This document shows, in pieces, positions 51,624 to 59,731 of a DNA stretch of 64,000 nt. The number at the start of each line of letters is the position of its first letter. Position 1 is the stretch's first letter. The notes under the pieces are model-generated. The model was not told the DNA's origin. It ran no database searches and saw nothing but the letters and a program-made list of their open reading frames with translations. Source of the DNA: Burkholderiales bacterium (GTDB lineage: Bacteria > Pseudomonadota > Gammaproteobacteria > Burkholderiales > SG8-41); assembly GCA_019749945.1 (NCBI GenBank), contig JAIEPF010000021.1, positions 62,001-126,000 on the forward strand. Reading direction: 5' to 3'. Both the position numbers and the translations under genes were made by a program.

Positions 51624-52154
51624 TCAGGCGGTGATCTGTTTGACCGCCTGGTCAACAAAACGCAGGGTGAGTTCTTTCATTTCATCCGGTTTCAGGTTGC
51701 TGATCGGATGCGGCAGTTCTATATAGGGATGGCCATCCATGCCCTTGCCCTTGAATTGGAATACCGCCGCGTTCCTGAATGCCTGCGTGATGATGACGGT
51801 GGCCGGGATACCGCGTTTTTCGAACTCTATGGTGTCGTGCACACTGCACAACGTGCATGACCCTCATCCGCCAACGGCGGCAATCGCCACCTGCACCTCT
51901 TTCGCCATGTCATCAATCAGCGCATCGGTTGCCGGCTTGGAGTAGTGTTCCTTGCTGCGAAGGACCACGCGCGCCACGCCGTAACGCTCGCGCAGCGCGG
52001 CACCCAGGGTTTCAAGAATCAGCGTGCCTTGTTCCTTGGTATTGTCGAGCAGGCCGACGACTTTGCCGGCAAGGTCCATCGGGCGGGGGGCGAGCGCGAT
52101 CCGGCTCTTGCCGCCACCTGCGGTGGGGTCGATGAATCCGAGTGCGTCAGTCAT
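51624..52154 (-). CDS. UGSC-family selenoprotein, single domain
   Basis: A 176-residue protein if TGA 51864-51866 (minus strand) is read as selenocysteine. Residues 1-96 end VAIAAVGG, then Sec97-Gly-Ser-Cys100, then TLC with Cys103, and the frame continues to the stop at 51624. It aligns with the first 185 residues of the fused selenoprotein at 25390: 'VGLLDNTKEQGTLILETLGA', the UGSC motif, 'RGIPAT', and 'ELTLRFVDQAV'. ATG 52154 follows CAGGAGAATGG. Last gene of the operon Bug, two SDGLP/VMAGC-domain genes, UGSC. The enzyme activity is unknown; a Sec-Cys redox pair is inferred. Confidence 0.87.
51834..51866 (-). promoter_or_regulatory. selenocysteine TGA and bacterial SECIS-like hairpin
   Basis: Read on the minus strand, TGA (51866-51864) is followed by GTTGTGCA (51852-51845), the loop GTG (51844-51842) and TGCACGAC (51841-51834): eight pairs, one of them a G-T wobble. 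The loop starts 20 nt after the TGA and its first base is G, consistent with bacterial SECIS rules. The hairpin is entirely inside the coding sequence. Confidence 0.78.
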
Positions 52155-52185
52155 TCCATTCTCCTGGTTGTTTTGTAAAGAGGTG

Positions 52186-53211
52186 TCAGGTTTCGTGCGT
52201 GCTGTGCACGGCGCGGCTGCCGCCGCTCCAGCCATGGCAGACGGCAGTGCAGGGCCCCCATCCGCCAGCCACAATCAGCTGCAGATCCTTGGGATCCTTG
52301 ATCGCCGGGATGAAAAAATCATCGTCGTCCGGGTCGACCCGGATCGGGAAACCCAGTGCACGCTCGCGGCGCCAGTTGCCGCCGTTTTTCAGGTCGCGCA
52401 CCCGGCGCCCCGCCAGTTCGCAGAGCCTGGCGTGGACATCAGCGCGGCTCATGCCGGCCTGCGTGCAAATCGTTGCGTGCTGTGGTCCCATCGCCACTAC
52501 CATGTCCGACTGCGCATGCATGTTCCAGGAGCCCATGGCCACCATGGAATCGGCGATGCCGTTGAGCAGGCGTTGAGGTTCCTGGCTGACGTCATCGAAG
52601 CACAGCCGCGGGCTTTCCACCATCGCACAGGTGATCACGTTGTCGGTGACGGCATATCCCTTGGAGCAGGCCAGCGTTTCCCATGGGCTGCGTTCGGTAT
52701 TTTCGGTGATGCAGGCCGTATAACGCATGGGCGTGGCAAAAATGGTTGCCGATGCGATTCCTGCTATGCCGCCGCCGAGGTTCAGCATCATCAGGCGGAT
52801 GGCGCGACCGATGGTGGCATTGGCGCGAAAACTCGGCCCGAAGCAGCCGTTGCCACCGTGCAGGCCGATTTTCTGTGCGTAGGGCCCGTTGACGATCATC
52901 AGCGGTGCGACGCCGTGCATCGTGCCCTGTACCCCGTTCATGTTGAATTCCTCGCGGAGCATCAGCGAGATGCCGCCAAGCACGACCGGCAGGTATTCGG
53001 GCTTGCAGCCGGCCATTACCGCATGGATGGCGACGGTGCGCACGGTGGCGGGTTCCATCGCCGGTGGAATGATGCCGATCAATTCACCGGGATCGCGGCG
53101 CGTACCGGCCAGCATCTGCTGTACGCGGGCCTCGGTTGGTGTAACCACAGGTAGTCCGTCCGACCACTGTTTGTCCAGGAAAAACTCGAATTCGTCGACG
53201 GGAGCATTCAT
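52186..53211 (-). CDS. free-standing SDGLP/VMAGC-domain partner of the UGSC protein, copy A
   Basis: A 341-residue protein with 'FFLDKQWSDGLPVVTPTEAR' (10-29), 'IIPPAMEPATVRTVAIHAV' , 'MAGCKPEYLPV' with Cys69, and 'LMIVNGPYAQKIGL'. These elements occur in the same order in the C-terminal domain of the fused selenoprotein at 25390, so the two proteins made from one gene there are separate here. It is a likely subunit or co-enzyme of the UGSC protein encoded 31 nt downstream. No known reaction. Confidence 0.78.
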   Translation of the reverse strand: MNAPVDEFEFFLDKQWSDGLPVVTPTEARVQQMLAGTRRDPGELIGIIPPAMEPATVRTVAIHAVMAGCKPEYLPVVLGGISLMLREEFNMNGVQGTMHGVAPLMIVNGPYAQKIGLHGGNGCFGPSFRANATIGRAIRLMMLNLGGGIAGIASATIFATPMRYTACITENTERSPWETLACSKGYAVTDNVITCAMVESPRLCFDDVSQEPQRLLNGIADSMVAMGSWNMHAQSDMVVAMGPQHATICTQAGMSRADVHARLCELAGRRVRDLKNGGNWRRERALGFPIRVDPDDDDFFIPAIKDPKDLQLIVAGGWGPCTAVCHGWSGGSRAVHSTHET

Positions 53212-53250
53212 GCCTGTATTCCGTTTTGCCGTAGTTGCGGGGAGAAGCGT

Positions 53251-54270
53251 TCAGACTGCGTAGCTGCCGTGCACGGCACGGCTGCCACCGCCCCAGCCAT
53301 GACATACCGCGGTCAGGGGACCCCAGCCGCCGGCCACGATGAGATGAAGGTCGCGTTCGTCCTTGATTACGGGGACAAAGCAGTCGTCATCGTCGGGGTT
53401 TATGTTGATCTTTAATGCCCGTTCGCGGCGCCAGTTGCCGCCGTTTTTCAGATCGCCGACCCGGCGGCCTGCCAGCTCACGCAGTCGGGAGTGCACATCG
53501 GCACGGCTCATGCCGGCCTTTGCACAGATCGTTGCCTGCTCCGGACTCATGGCCACGACCATGTCGGAGCGCACATGCATGTTCCATGAACTCATTGCAG
53601 CCATGGAGTCGGCGATGCCGGTGAGAAGGCGTTGCGGTTCCTGGCTCACGTCGTCGTAGCAGAGCCGCGGACTTTCCACCATCGCGCAGGTGATGACATT
53701 GTCGTCCTCGGCATAACCACGGGACCGGGCGATGGTCTCCCAAGGGCTGCGTTCCGTGTTTTCCGCGAGGCAGGCGGTATAACGCAGCGGCGTCGAGAAT
53801 ACCGTGGCAGAGCCGACCCCTGGAATGCCACCGCCAAGGTTGGTGAGCATCAGGCGGATGGCGCGGCCGATGGTGGCATTGGCGCGGAATCCCGGGCCGA
53901 AGCAGCCGTTGCCGCCGTGCAGGCCGATACGCTGTGCATGGGGACCGTTGACCATCATCAACGGCGCCACGCCGTGCATTGTGCCCTGCACCCCGTTCAG
54001 GTTGAACTCCTCGCGCAGCATCATCGAGATGCCGCCGATCACCACGGGGAGGTATTCCGGTCTGCAGCCGGCCATTACTGCATGGATGGCGACGGTACGA
54101 ACCGTCGCCGGCTCCATTGCCGGCGGGATATTGCCGACTGTTTCATCGGGGCTGCGGCGGGTGCCGGTGAGCATGTGCTGCACGCGGGCCTCGGTCGGCG
54201 TGACCACCGGCAGTCCGTCGGACCACTGCTTTTCCAGGAAAAACTCGAACTCGTCGACCGGGGTGTTCAT
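53251..54270 (-). CDS. free-standing SDGLP/VMAGC-domain partner of the UGSC protein, copy B
   Basis: A 339-residue paralogue of the neighbouring gene, with near-identical stretches such as 'QWSDGLPVVTPTEARVQ' and 'VMAGCRPEYLPVV' (Cys69). The start is ATG 54270; an upstream TTG is possible. Tandem duplication kept in one operon suggests a heteromer or two related substrates. It is 40 nt from the copy A gene and 12 nt after the Bug gene. Confidence 0.78.
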   Translation of the reverse strand: MNTPVDEFEFFLEKQWSDGLPVVTPTEARVQHMLTGTRRSPDETVGNIPPAMEPATVRTVAIHAVMAGCRPEYLPVVIGGISMMLREEFNLNGVQGTMHGVAPLMMVNGPHAQRIGLHGGNGCFGPGFRANATIGRAIRLMLTNLGGGIPGVGSATVFSTPLRYTACLAENTERSPWETIARSRGYAEDDNVITCAMVESPRLCYDDVSQEPQRLLTGIADSMAAMSSWNMHVRSDMVVAMSPEQATICAKAGMSRADVHSRLRELAGRRVGDLKNGGNWRRERALKININPDDDDCFVPVIKDERDLHLIVAGGWGPLTAVCHGWGGGSRAVHGSYAV

Positions 54271-54281
54271 GTGTCTTGAGT

Positions 54282-55241
54282 TCAATCGGCCTTGATGCCG
54301 GCTTCCTTGATCACTTTTGCGTATTTCACCTGTTCCGATTTGATGAATGCCGCGAATTCTTCCGACGATGTCGAAACAGGCTGGGTGCCGAGTTTGACGA
54401 ACATGTCGGCGATCTTGGGATTGGCGATTGCGCGCACCATTTCCTTGTTCAGGCGGTCAACAATCTCTTTCGGCACGCCGGCCGGCACGAGAATGCCGTA
54501 CCACTGTGTCACTTCGTAGCCGGGCAGCAGTTCGGTCATCGCCGGCAGTTCCGGAATCGTGCGTTTTTTTCCTGTGGTCGCGATCGCACGCAGCCTGTTG
54601 TTGTTGACGTGCGGGATCACCGAGGGCCCGCTGCCGAACATCATCGTACTTTCGCCGGTCAACAGCGCGATCGCAGCCGGGCCGTTGCCTTTGTAAGGCA
54701 CGTGGAGGATTTTCACGCCTCCCATCAGGTTGATCAGTTCGCCCGCAAGATGCGGTCCGCCAAGATTTCCGCTGGATGCATAGGTCAGCGCGCCGGGCTT
54801 CGTCTTGGCCAGCGCCAGAAGTCCTTTCGGCGTCCGTGCCGGCAGGGAGGGATGTACCGTCAGCACGTAGTCGGACAGCGCCATCAGGCTGATGGGCGTA
54901 AAGCTGTTCACGGCGTCATAGGGCAGCTTGATGCCGGAGCCCGGCAATATCGCCAGTGGTGCAACGTTGCCCAGCACCATGGTATAGCCGTCGGCAGGCG
55001 ATTTCGCCGCAAGCTCGGTGCCGATCCGGCCACTGGCTCCACCGCGGCTGTCGACGATGACCTGCTGTCCCATCTGGTCGCCAAGGGCCTGGGCAATGAT
55101 GCGTGCTGTCGCATCGGTTCCGCCGCCCGGAGGGTAGGGAGAGATCAGTCGAATGGTTTTTGCAGGGTAGGGTTGGGCAATGGCGGTGGCAACGACGACA
55201 CAGAATGCCGCGACGCCGGTCAGCAGCTGGGCGATGGCCAT
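54282..55241 (-). CDS. Bug/TctC-family periplasmic solute-binding protein
   Basis: A 319-residue binding protein and the first gene of the split UGSC operon; GAGGAG precedes ATG. The leader is cut near AIAQ (22). Pocket loop PPGGGTDA, second lobe DSRGGASGRIGT, where the usual Asn of DNR is Ser. As the only transport-type gene in the operon, it suggests that the selenoprotein works on a small imported carboxylate. Confidence 0.92.
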   Translation of the reverse strand: MAIAQLLTGVAAFCVVVATAIAQPYPAKTIRLISPYPPGGGTDATARIIAQALGDQMGQQVIVDSRGGASGRIGTELAAKSPADGYTMVLGNVAPLAILPGSGIKLPYDAVNSFTPISLMALSDYVLTVHPSLPARTPKGLLALAKTKPGALTYASSGNLGGPHLAGELINLMGGVKILHVPYKGNGPAAIALLTGESTMMFGSGPSVIPHVNNNRLRAIATTGKKRTIPELPAMTELLPGYEVTQWYGILVPAGVPKEIVDRLNKEMVRAIANPKIADMFVKLGTQPVSTSSEEFAAFIKSEQVKYAKVIKEAGIKAD

Positions 55242-55412
55242 GTGGATCTCCTCGGTTTTGTGGCATGCCGTGCCGTCATTCGACGCACGGTAAGGTCGGC
55301 AGTCCTGCCGGCTATTGCCTGCTGCCGACTTGTTGGGACACCGATCGGCTCATTGTAAATTGGGGGTGAACCGCCCACATAAGAACTTTTTTTCCGTATA
55401 CCGAACTTTTTG

Positions 55413-56363
55413 TTATGGATGGTCTTTGCGCGAATCGCGCAGATTCCTGCGCAGGGCATTGCGCACCAGGGCCGGGGGCCATTTCTTCGAGAACATCTCG
55501 ATGAAATCAAACATGTAGCGTGTAAGGTATTTGCCGGATCTCAGCATGATGTGCGTGGTGGACGGGGCGATCAGGTGATCGACCGGAACCGCGCGTATTC
55601 CGGTATCCGCCTTGGGGTCGTAGGCCATGCCCTGCAGAATCGCGACGCCCAGTCCTGACGCGACGTAGGCTTTGATTACGTCGGCATCGGTCGCGCTGAG
55701 CACGATTTTCGGGGTCAGCCGCTGCTTTTCAAAAGCCTGGGTAACCGTCCACCCCGAACTGAAGCTGGGGTCGTAGACGATCAGGGGATGGCGGGCAATC
55801 GCGGCGAGGGTAACTCGCCGGGGTTTCAGCAAGGGGTGTCCGGGCGGCGTGATCAGGCAACGGCCGATGCGGTAGGCCGGAAGCATGACCAGCCGGGGGT
55901 CTGCGTCGGCAGGACCCGTGGTGATGCCGATGTCCGCCTGTCCGTCGCTGACGCGGCTGGCGATTTCTGCCGGTGGTCCCTCGAAGAGGCTGAGACTGAC
56001 TTTCGGGTATTTTTTCGAGAATGCGCTAATGACGGGAAGCAGCGGGTAGCGGGCATGCAGGTGGGTCGTGGCTACACGCAGGCGGCCGCTGTCGACAGCC
56101 GAGTATCCCTCGGCGATTTTCTGCAGTTCCCGGGAATCGATCAGCAGGCGTTGTGCGGCGGCCACCAGCTCCCTGCCGGGATCGGTGAGGCCGGCAATGC
56201 GGTTGCCCTGGCGGAGGAGGATTTCCGCGCCGAGTTCGCGCTCAAGCTGGCGGATCTGCTTGCTGACCCCGGGCTGTGAGGTGAACAGTGCCTGGGAGGC
56301 AGCGGTCACGTTGAACCCGTGGTCGACCACCGCGCAGAGGTAGCGGAGCTGCTGGAGTTTCAT
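55413..56363 (-). CDS. LysR-family transcriptional regulator, CysB-like
   Basis: A 316-residue regulator, ATG 56363. The HTH 'FNVTAASQALFTSQPGVSKQ' has the SQPGVSKQI motif of CysB/Cbl, and the effector domain contains 'GRLRVATTHLHARYPLLPV' and 'GLGVAILQGM'. Its protein start overlaps the promoter side of the TauD gene; a 13-bp palindrome lies 13 nt before its start. It probably controls both the leftward UGSC operon and the TauD-MmgE/PrpD pair. Confidence 0.9.
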   Translation of the reverse strand: MKLQQLRYLCAVVDHGFNVTAASQALFTSQPGVSKQIRQLERELGAEILLRQGNRIAGLTDPGRELVAAAQRLLIDSRELQKIAEGYSAVDSGRLRVATTHLHARYPLLPVISAFSKKYPKVSLSLFEGPPAEIASRVSDGQADIGITTGPADADPRLVMLPAYRIGRCLITPPGHPLLKPRRVTLAAIARHPLIVYDPSFSSGWTVTQAFEKQRLTPKIVLSATDADVIKAYVASGLGVAILQGMAYDPKADTGIRAVPVDHLIAPSTTHIMLRSGKYLTRYMFDFIEMFSKKWPPALVRNALRRNLRDSRKDHP

Positions 56364-56376
56364 GCCGGAACCATAA

Positions 56377-56389
56377 CCAGAAGTTCTGG
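56377..56389. promoter_or_regulatory. palindrome, candidate LysR site
   Basis: CCAGAAGTTCTGG is a perfect 6-1-6 inverted repeat in the 123-nt gap between the divergent LysR and TauD genes, close to the LysR start codon. It is suited to autoregulation, and its half-site TTCTGG could also be used for the divergent promoter. Confidence 0.5.
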
Positions 56390-56486
56390 GTAAATCAAAT
56401 AAAAGTCTTTTACAGCATGGTGGCCGGGTTTTTATGATGTGTGCCGGACGGATGTTCCGTCCGCGAACAGGACATGGAGTTGAGCG

Positions 56487-57368
56487 ATGAGTGCAGTTGT
56501 CAGTGAAACGTTGTGCGTGGTTCCGTTGAATGCGCCCATAGGTGCGGAAATCCGGGGGATCGACCTGTCGCAGGATATGGATCCGGAACTGATGCGGCAG
56601 ATCGAGGCGGCATATGACCGTTATTCTGTTCTGGTATTCCGCAATCAGCGGCTGACTCCGGAACAGCAGATCCGTTTTTCCGGTTTCTTCGGCGCCCTGG
56701 AGATACACGTCCTTAAGCCGTATCTGCTCCAGGGGCACCCCGAAATTCTTGTGGTTTCGAACATCCGCGATGATGAAGGACATTTCATCGGTTTGCCCGA
56801 TGCCGGGCAGACCTGGCATACAGACACGTCCTACCGGGTGAAGCCGAGCCGCGGGTCGGTGCTGTACGCGCTGGAGATTCCCCGCGCACCCGACGGCCGC
56901 TCGCTCGGGGATACCCTGTTCGCCGGCACTGCACCGGCTTACGACGACCTGTTGCCGGAGACGAAGTTGCTGCTGGATGGCAAGAAGGCTGTGCACAGCT
57001 ACGGGCAGCGCAAGCGTATCCCGGGAAGCCAGCGTGCCAAGCTGACGCGCGAGCAGCTCGACCAGACTCCGGATGCGGCACATCCGGTGGTGCGCACCCA
57101 TCCCAACACCGGGCGCAAGGCCCTCTACGTGTTCGAGGGCGAATGCATCGGTATCGAGGGCCTGCCGGAGAACCGGGCGCTCGACTTGATTGCCGAACTG
57201 ACCGAACACTGCATCCAGCCGAAGTACATCTACCGGCATGTCTGGCACGAGGGTGATGTGGTGATGTGGGACAATGCGGCCACGCTGCATCTGGCGACCC
57301 CGGATTACGAGTTGCCGCAGCGCAGGCTGCTGTACCGGACCACGATCGAGGGTGGTGTTCCCCGCTGA
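56487..57368 (+). CDS. TauD/TfdA family Fe(II)/2-oxoglutarate dioxygenase
   Basis: A 293-residue dioxygenase with His111 and Asp113 (TWHTDTSY) and distal His268 ('ATLHLATPD'). Unlike the other two paralogues, the residues after the distal His are not HRRD but LAT; Arg in 'QRRLLYRTTI' may do the cofactor binding. It is divergent from the LysR gene and followed 48 nt later by an MmgE/PrpD gene. Confidence 0.9.
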   Translation: MSAVVSETLCVVPLNAPIGAEIRGIDLSQDMDPELMRQIEAAYDRYSVLVFRNQRLTPEQQIRFSGFFGALEIHVLKPYLLQGHPEILVVSNIRDDEGHFIGLPDAGQTWHTDTSYRVKPSRGSVLYALEIPRAPDGRSLGDTLFAGTAPAYDDLLPETKLLLDGKKAVHSYGQRKRIPGSQRAKLTREQLDQTPDAAHPVVRTHPNTGRKALYVFEGECIGIEGLPENRALDLIAELTEHCIQPKYIYRHVWHEGDVVMWDNAATLHLATPDYELPQRRLLYRTTIEGGVPR

Positions 57369-57416
57369 GCGCGCCCGCAAAACTAACGACAGGCCGCGCG
57401 CCGGCCGAGGGAGATT

Positions 57417-58751
57417 ATGCAGGACATTACTAGGACGCTCGCGCGCCGCGTCGTGGAATCCCGATACGGGGATCTGCCGGCTCCTGTGCTGCACGAAGCG
57501 GCGCGGGCCTTGCTGAACTGGTGCGCTTGCGCGGTCGGCGGTTCGCACCATGAAACGGTGGACCGTGCTCTGGCGGCAGTAACGCCGTTTGCGGGACCCG
57601 CGCAAGCAGGCGTGTTCGGCCGCCGCGAACGGATGGATATTCTTAACGCCGCGCTGATCAACGGCATCAGTTCGCATGTGCTGGATTTTGACGATACCCA
57701 GGCCGAGGCCATCCATCCGAGTTCCCCGGTGCTGCCGGCATTACTGGCTCTTGCCGAGTGGCGCGGCTTCAGTGGTGCCGAACTCGCGCATGCCTTTGTG
57801 CTGGGCGTCGAGGTCGAATGCCGCATCGGGCGCTCGGTGTTTCCGCAGCATTATGATGCGGGCTGGCATATTACCGGTACCGCGGGCGTCTTCGGCGCAG
57901 CTGCGGCGTCAGGCAAACTGCTGGGGCTGAACGAGCAGCAGATGGCCTGGGCCCTGGGCATGGCTGCGACCCAGTCCGCGGGGCTGCGTGAGATGTTCGG
58001 TTCGATGTGCAAATGCCTGCACCCCGGACGGGCCGCACAGAACGGGTTGCATGCTGCGTTGCTGGCCCAGGAGGGGTTCACCAGTTCCGAGCAGGGACTG
58101 GAGGCGAAACGCGGATTCGGCCATGTGTTGTCTACCCGTTTCGACCCTTCGGCAATTACCGCGGAATGGGGCCAGCGTTATGAACTGTCGTCCAACATGT
58201 ACAAGCCGTTTGCCTGCGGACTTGTCGTGCATGGTGTTATCGACGGCTGCATCCAGCTGCGCAATGAGTCCCGGATGACGCCCGAGATGATCGAGCGGAT
58301 TGATCTCAGGGTCGCGCCACTGGTGCTGGAACTGACAGGCAAGACTGATCCGCGCACTGGTCTCGAGGGCAAGTTCAGCGTTTTTCATGCGGCGGCTGTG
58401 GCTGTTGTCCACGGCGCTGCCGGTGAAGAGCAGTTCAGCGACACTTGTGTGCAGGCAGCGGATGTTGTTGCTCTGCGGGGCAGGGTACGGGCGGCCATCG
58501 ACAAAACCCTGCTGTGGACACAGGCCCATGTTTCGATACACCTCCGCGACGGCCGTACGGTGGAGCGTTATGTGCCCCATCCTCTGGGCTCGCTGGAGCG
58601 GCCAATGAGCGATTCAGACCTCGAAACCAAGTTCAGGGCACTGACTGAAAGTATTATTGATGCGACGCACAGCAACCGTTTGCTGGAGCTGTGTTGGTCC
58701 CTGACCGAATTGCCGGACGCCGCTGCGATTGCAAGGGCTGCTGTGCCGTGA
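57417..58751 (+). CDS. MmgE/PrpD family protein
   Basis: A 444-residue PrpD-like enzyme with GAGGGAG before ATG. Characteristic parts are 'HVLDFDDTQAEAIHPSSPVL' with the acidic cluster (residues 86-93), 'CKCLHPGRAAQNGLHAALLA' and 'EGKFSVFHAAAVAVVHG'. It forms a pair with the TauD gene and lies inside the island bracketed by ettA repeats. The third paralogue in the window. Confidence 0.88.
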   Translation: MQDITRTLARRVVESRYGDLPAPVLHEAARALLNWCACAVGGSHHETVDRALAAVTPFAGPAQAGVFGRRERMDILNAALINGISSHVLDFDDTQAEAIHPSSPVLPALLALAEWRGFSGAELAHAFVLGVEVECRIGRSVFPQHYDAGWHITGTAGVFGAAAASGKLLGLNEQQMAWALGMAATQSAGLREMFGSMCKCLHPGRAAQNGLHAALLAQEGFTSSEQGLEAKRGFGHVLSTRFDPSAITAEWGQRYELSSNMYKPFACGLVVHGVIDGCIQLRNESRMTPEMIERIDLRVAPLVLELTGKTDPRTGLEGKFSVFHAAAVAVVHGAAGEEQFSDTCVQAADVVALRGRVRAAIDKTLLWTQAHVSIHLRDGRTVERYVPHPLGSLERPMSDSDLETKFRALTESIIDATHSNRLLELCWSLTELPDAAAIARAAVP

Positions 58752-58837
58752 GCCCGACCGGGATATCGTAAACCGGAGAGCGTCAACCGGGGTGCCGCAC
58801 GCGGCGGCGCGAGCCGCTCACGCCCTGCAAACAGTAC

Positions 58838-59035
58838 GGCGGTTGTGTGCTGGTGATCTCGAACGACCGCTGGTTCCTCGATCGCATTGCCACGCACATC
58901 CTCGCCTTCGAAGGCGATTCGCAGGCGGTGTTTTTCTCCGGCAACTATCAGGAATACGAAGCGGACAAACGCAAACGCCTGGGTGAAGAGGGCGCGAAGC
59001 CGAAGCGCCTGCGCTTCAATCCGCTGAAGGGCTAA
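58838..59035 (+). pseudogene. ettA 3'-end fragment, copy 2
   Basis: The last 66 codons of ettA, with the 'FFSGNYQEYEADKRKRLGEE' block and the 'RLRFNPLKG' end, recur here with a few changes, one being Asn for His in the switch region (VISNDRW against VISHDRW). Sequence before 58838 is unrelated. There is no ATPase core and no ribosome site, so it cannot be functional. Confidence 0.85.
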
Positions 59036-59128
59036 GTTATTGCTATTCTCCCGAGGGGTTCTGATCAATCGCCGAGGAGCGGGACACTGATCTTTTCTGC
59101 CCCGTACGCCAGAAACTCGGATTCCACA

Positions 59129-59731
59129 TTAGCGCCGGTCGCTGGTCGAGGCAATGCCGGGGTTTGGGGCTACCTTCACGCACAGTTCTTGCAAATCGAA
59201 GGCCATCTTGTCAAGCAAATTGTTGACCGAGTAGTTCAGCGTGGTCATGTATTCGCTGGTGCTGCCGGCCATGTTCATCTTGTTACCAGAGGCGCGGTAT
59301 TTTCTGTTGATCTTTTCACCGGACGGTAGCGTGTAATTGGTGTTCACGGCGACCATGCCATTGATGCGCATGGGGCCATGATAAACATAGGACCTTATCA
59401 GTTCGGCCGAAATGGCAATCCCGCCTGCAGGCGGGCTCCCGTCTTTTGTTATTGGGTAGCCGTAAGCGCGTAAATTCTCCAGCGCCGCACTGATCCATGG
59501 AATTGGATTGCCGCTGAGCAGGGTGAAATATTCGGTGCCTATCGTTTCTTTGTTGTTGCGCTGGTCGCTTACTGATGCAACTGCTATCGGACATGCGTTG
59601 GCAATTCTTGTGGGTTCCACGTCCCGAGTTTGAGGTTCATAAATCATGGACACAGTGTCCGGTTCGGCTGCGTAGACAATCGAGATAGCCGACAGCAGGA
59701 GCGCTAGGAATATCCGGTGTGTGTGGTTCAT
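59129..59731 (-). CDS. secreted protein of unknown function, island gene A
   Basis: A 200-residue exported protein (leader MNHTHRIFLALLLSAISIVY cut near AAEP). The mature part has 'GYPITKDGSPPAGGIAISAE' and ends in 'YSVNNLLDKMAFDLQELCVK', the architecture of YajG-like periplasmic lipoprotein relatives. Its start overlaps the stop of the upstream lipoprotein gene by 4 nt (ATGA). The two genes are more AT-rich than most of the window and look imported. Confidence 0.6.
   Translation of the reverse strand: MNHTHRIFLALLLSAISIVYAAEPDTVSMIYEPQTRDVEPTRIANACPIAVASVSDQRNNKETIGTEYFTLLSGNPIPWISAALENLRAYGYPITKDGSPPAGGIAISAELIRSYVYHGPMRINGMVAVNTNYTLPSGEKINRKYRASGNKMNMAGSTSEYMTTLNYSVNNLLDKMAFDLQELCVKVAPNPGIASTSDRR

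Noticed and set aside
51624-51851. A separate small gene downstream of TGA 51864 on the minus strand.
   Set aside because: It begins at an unsupported TTG inside the UGSC domain and continues the frame of the selenoprotein gene.
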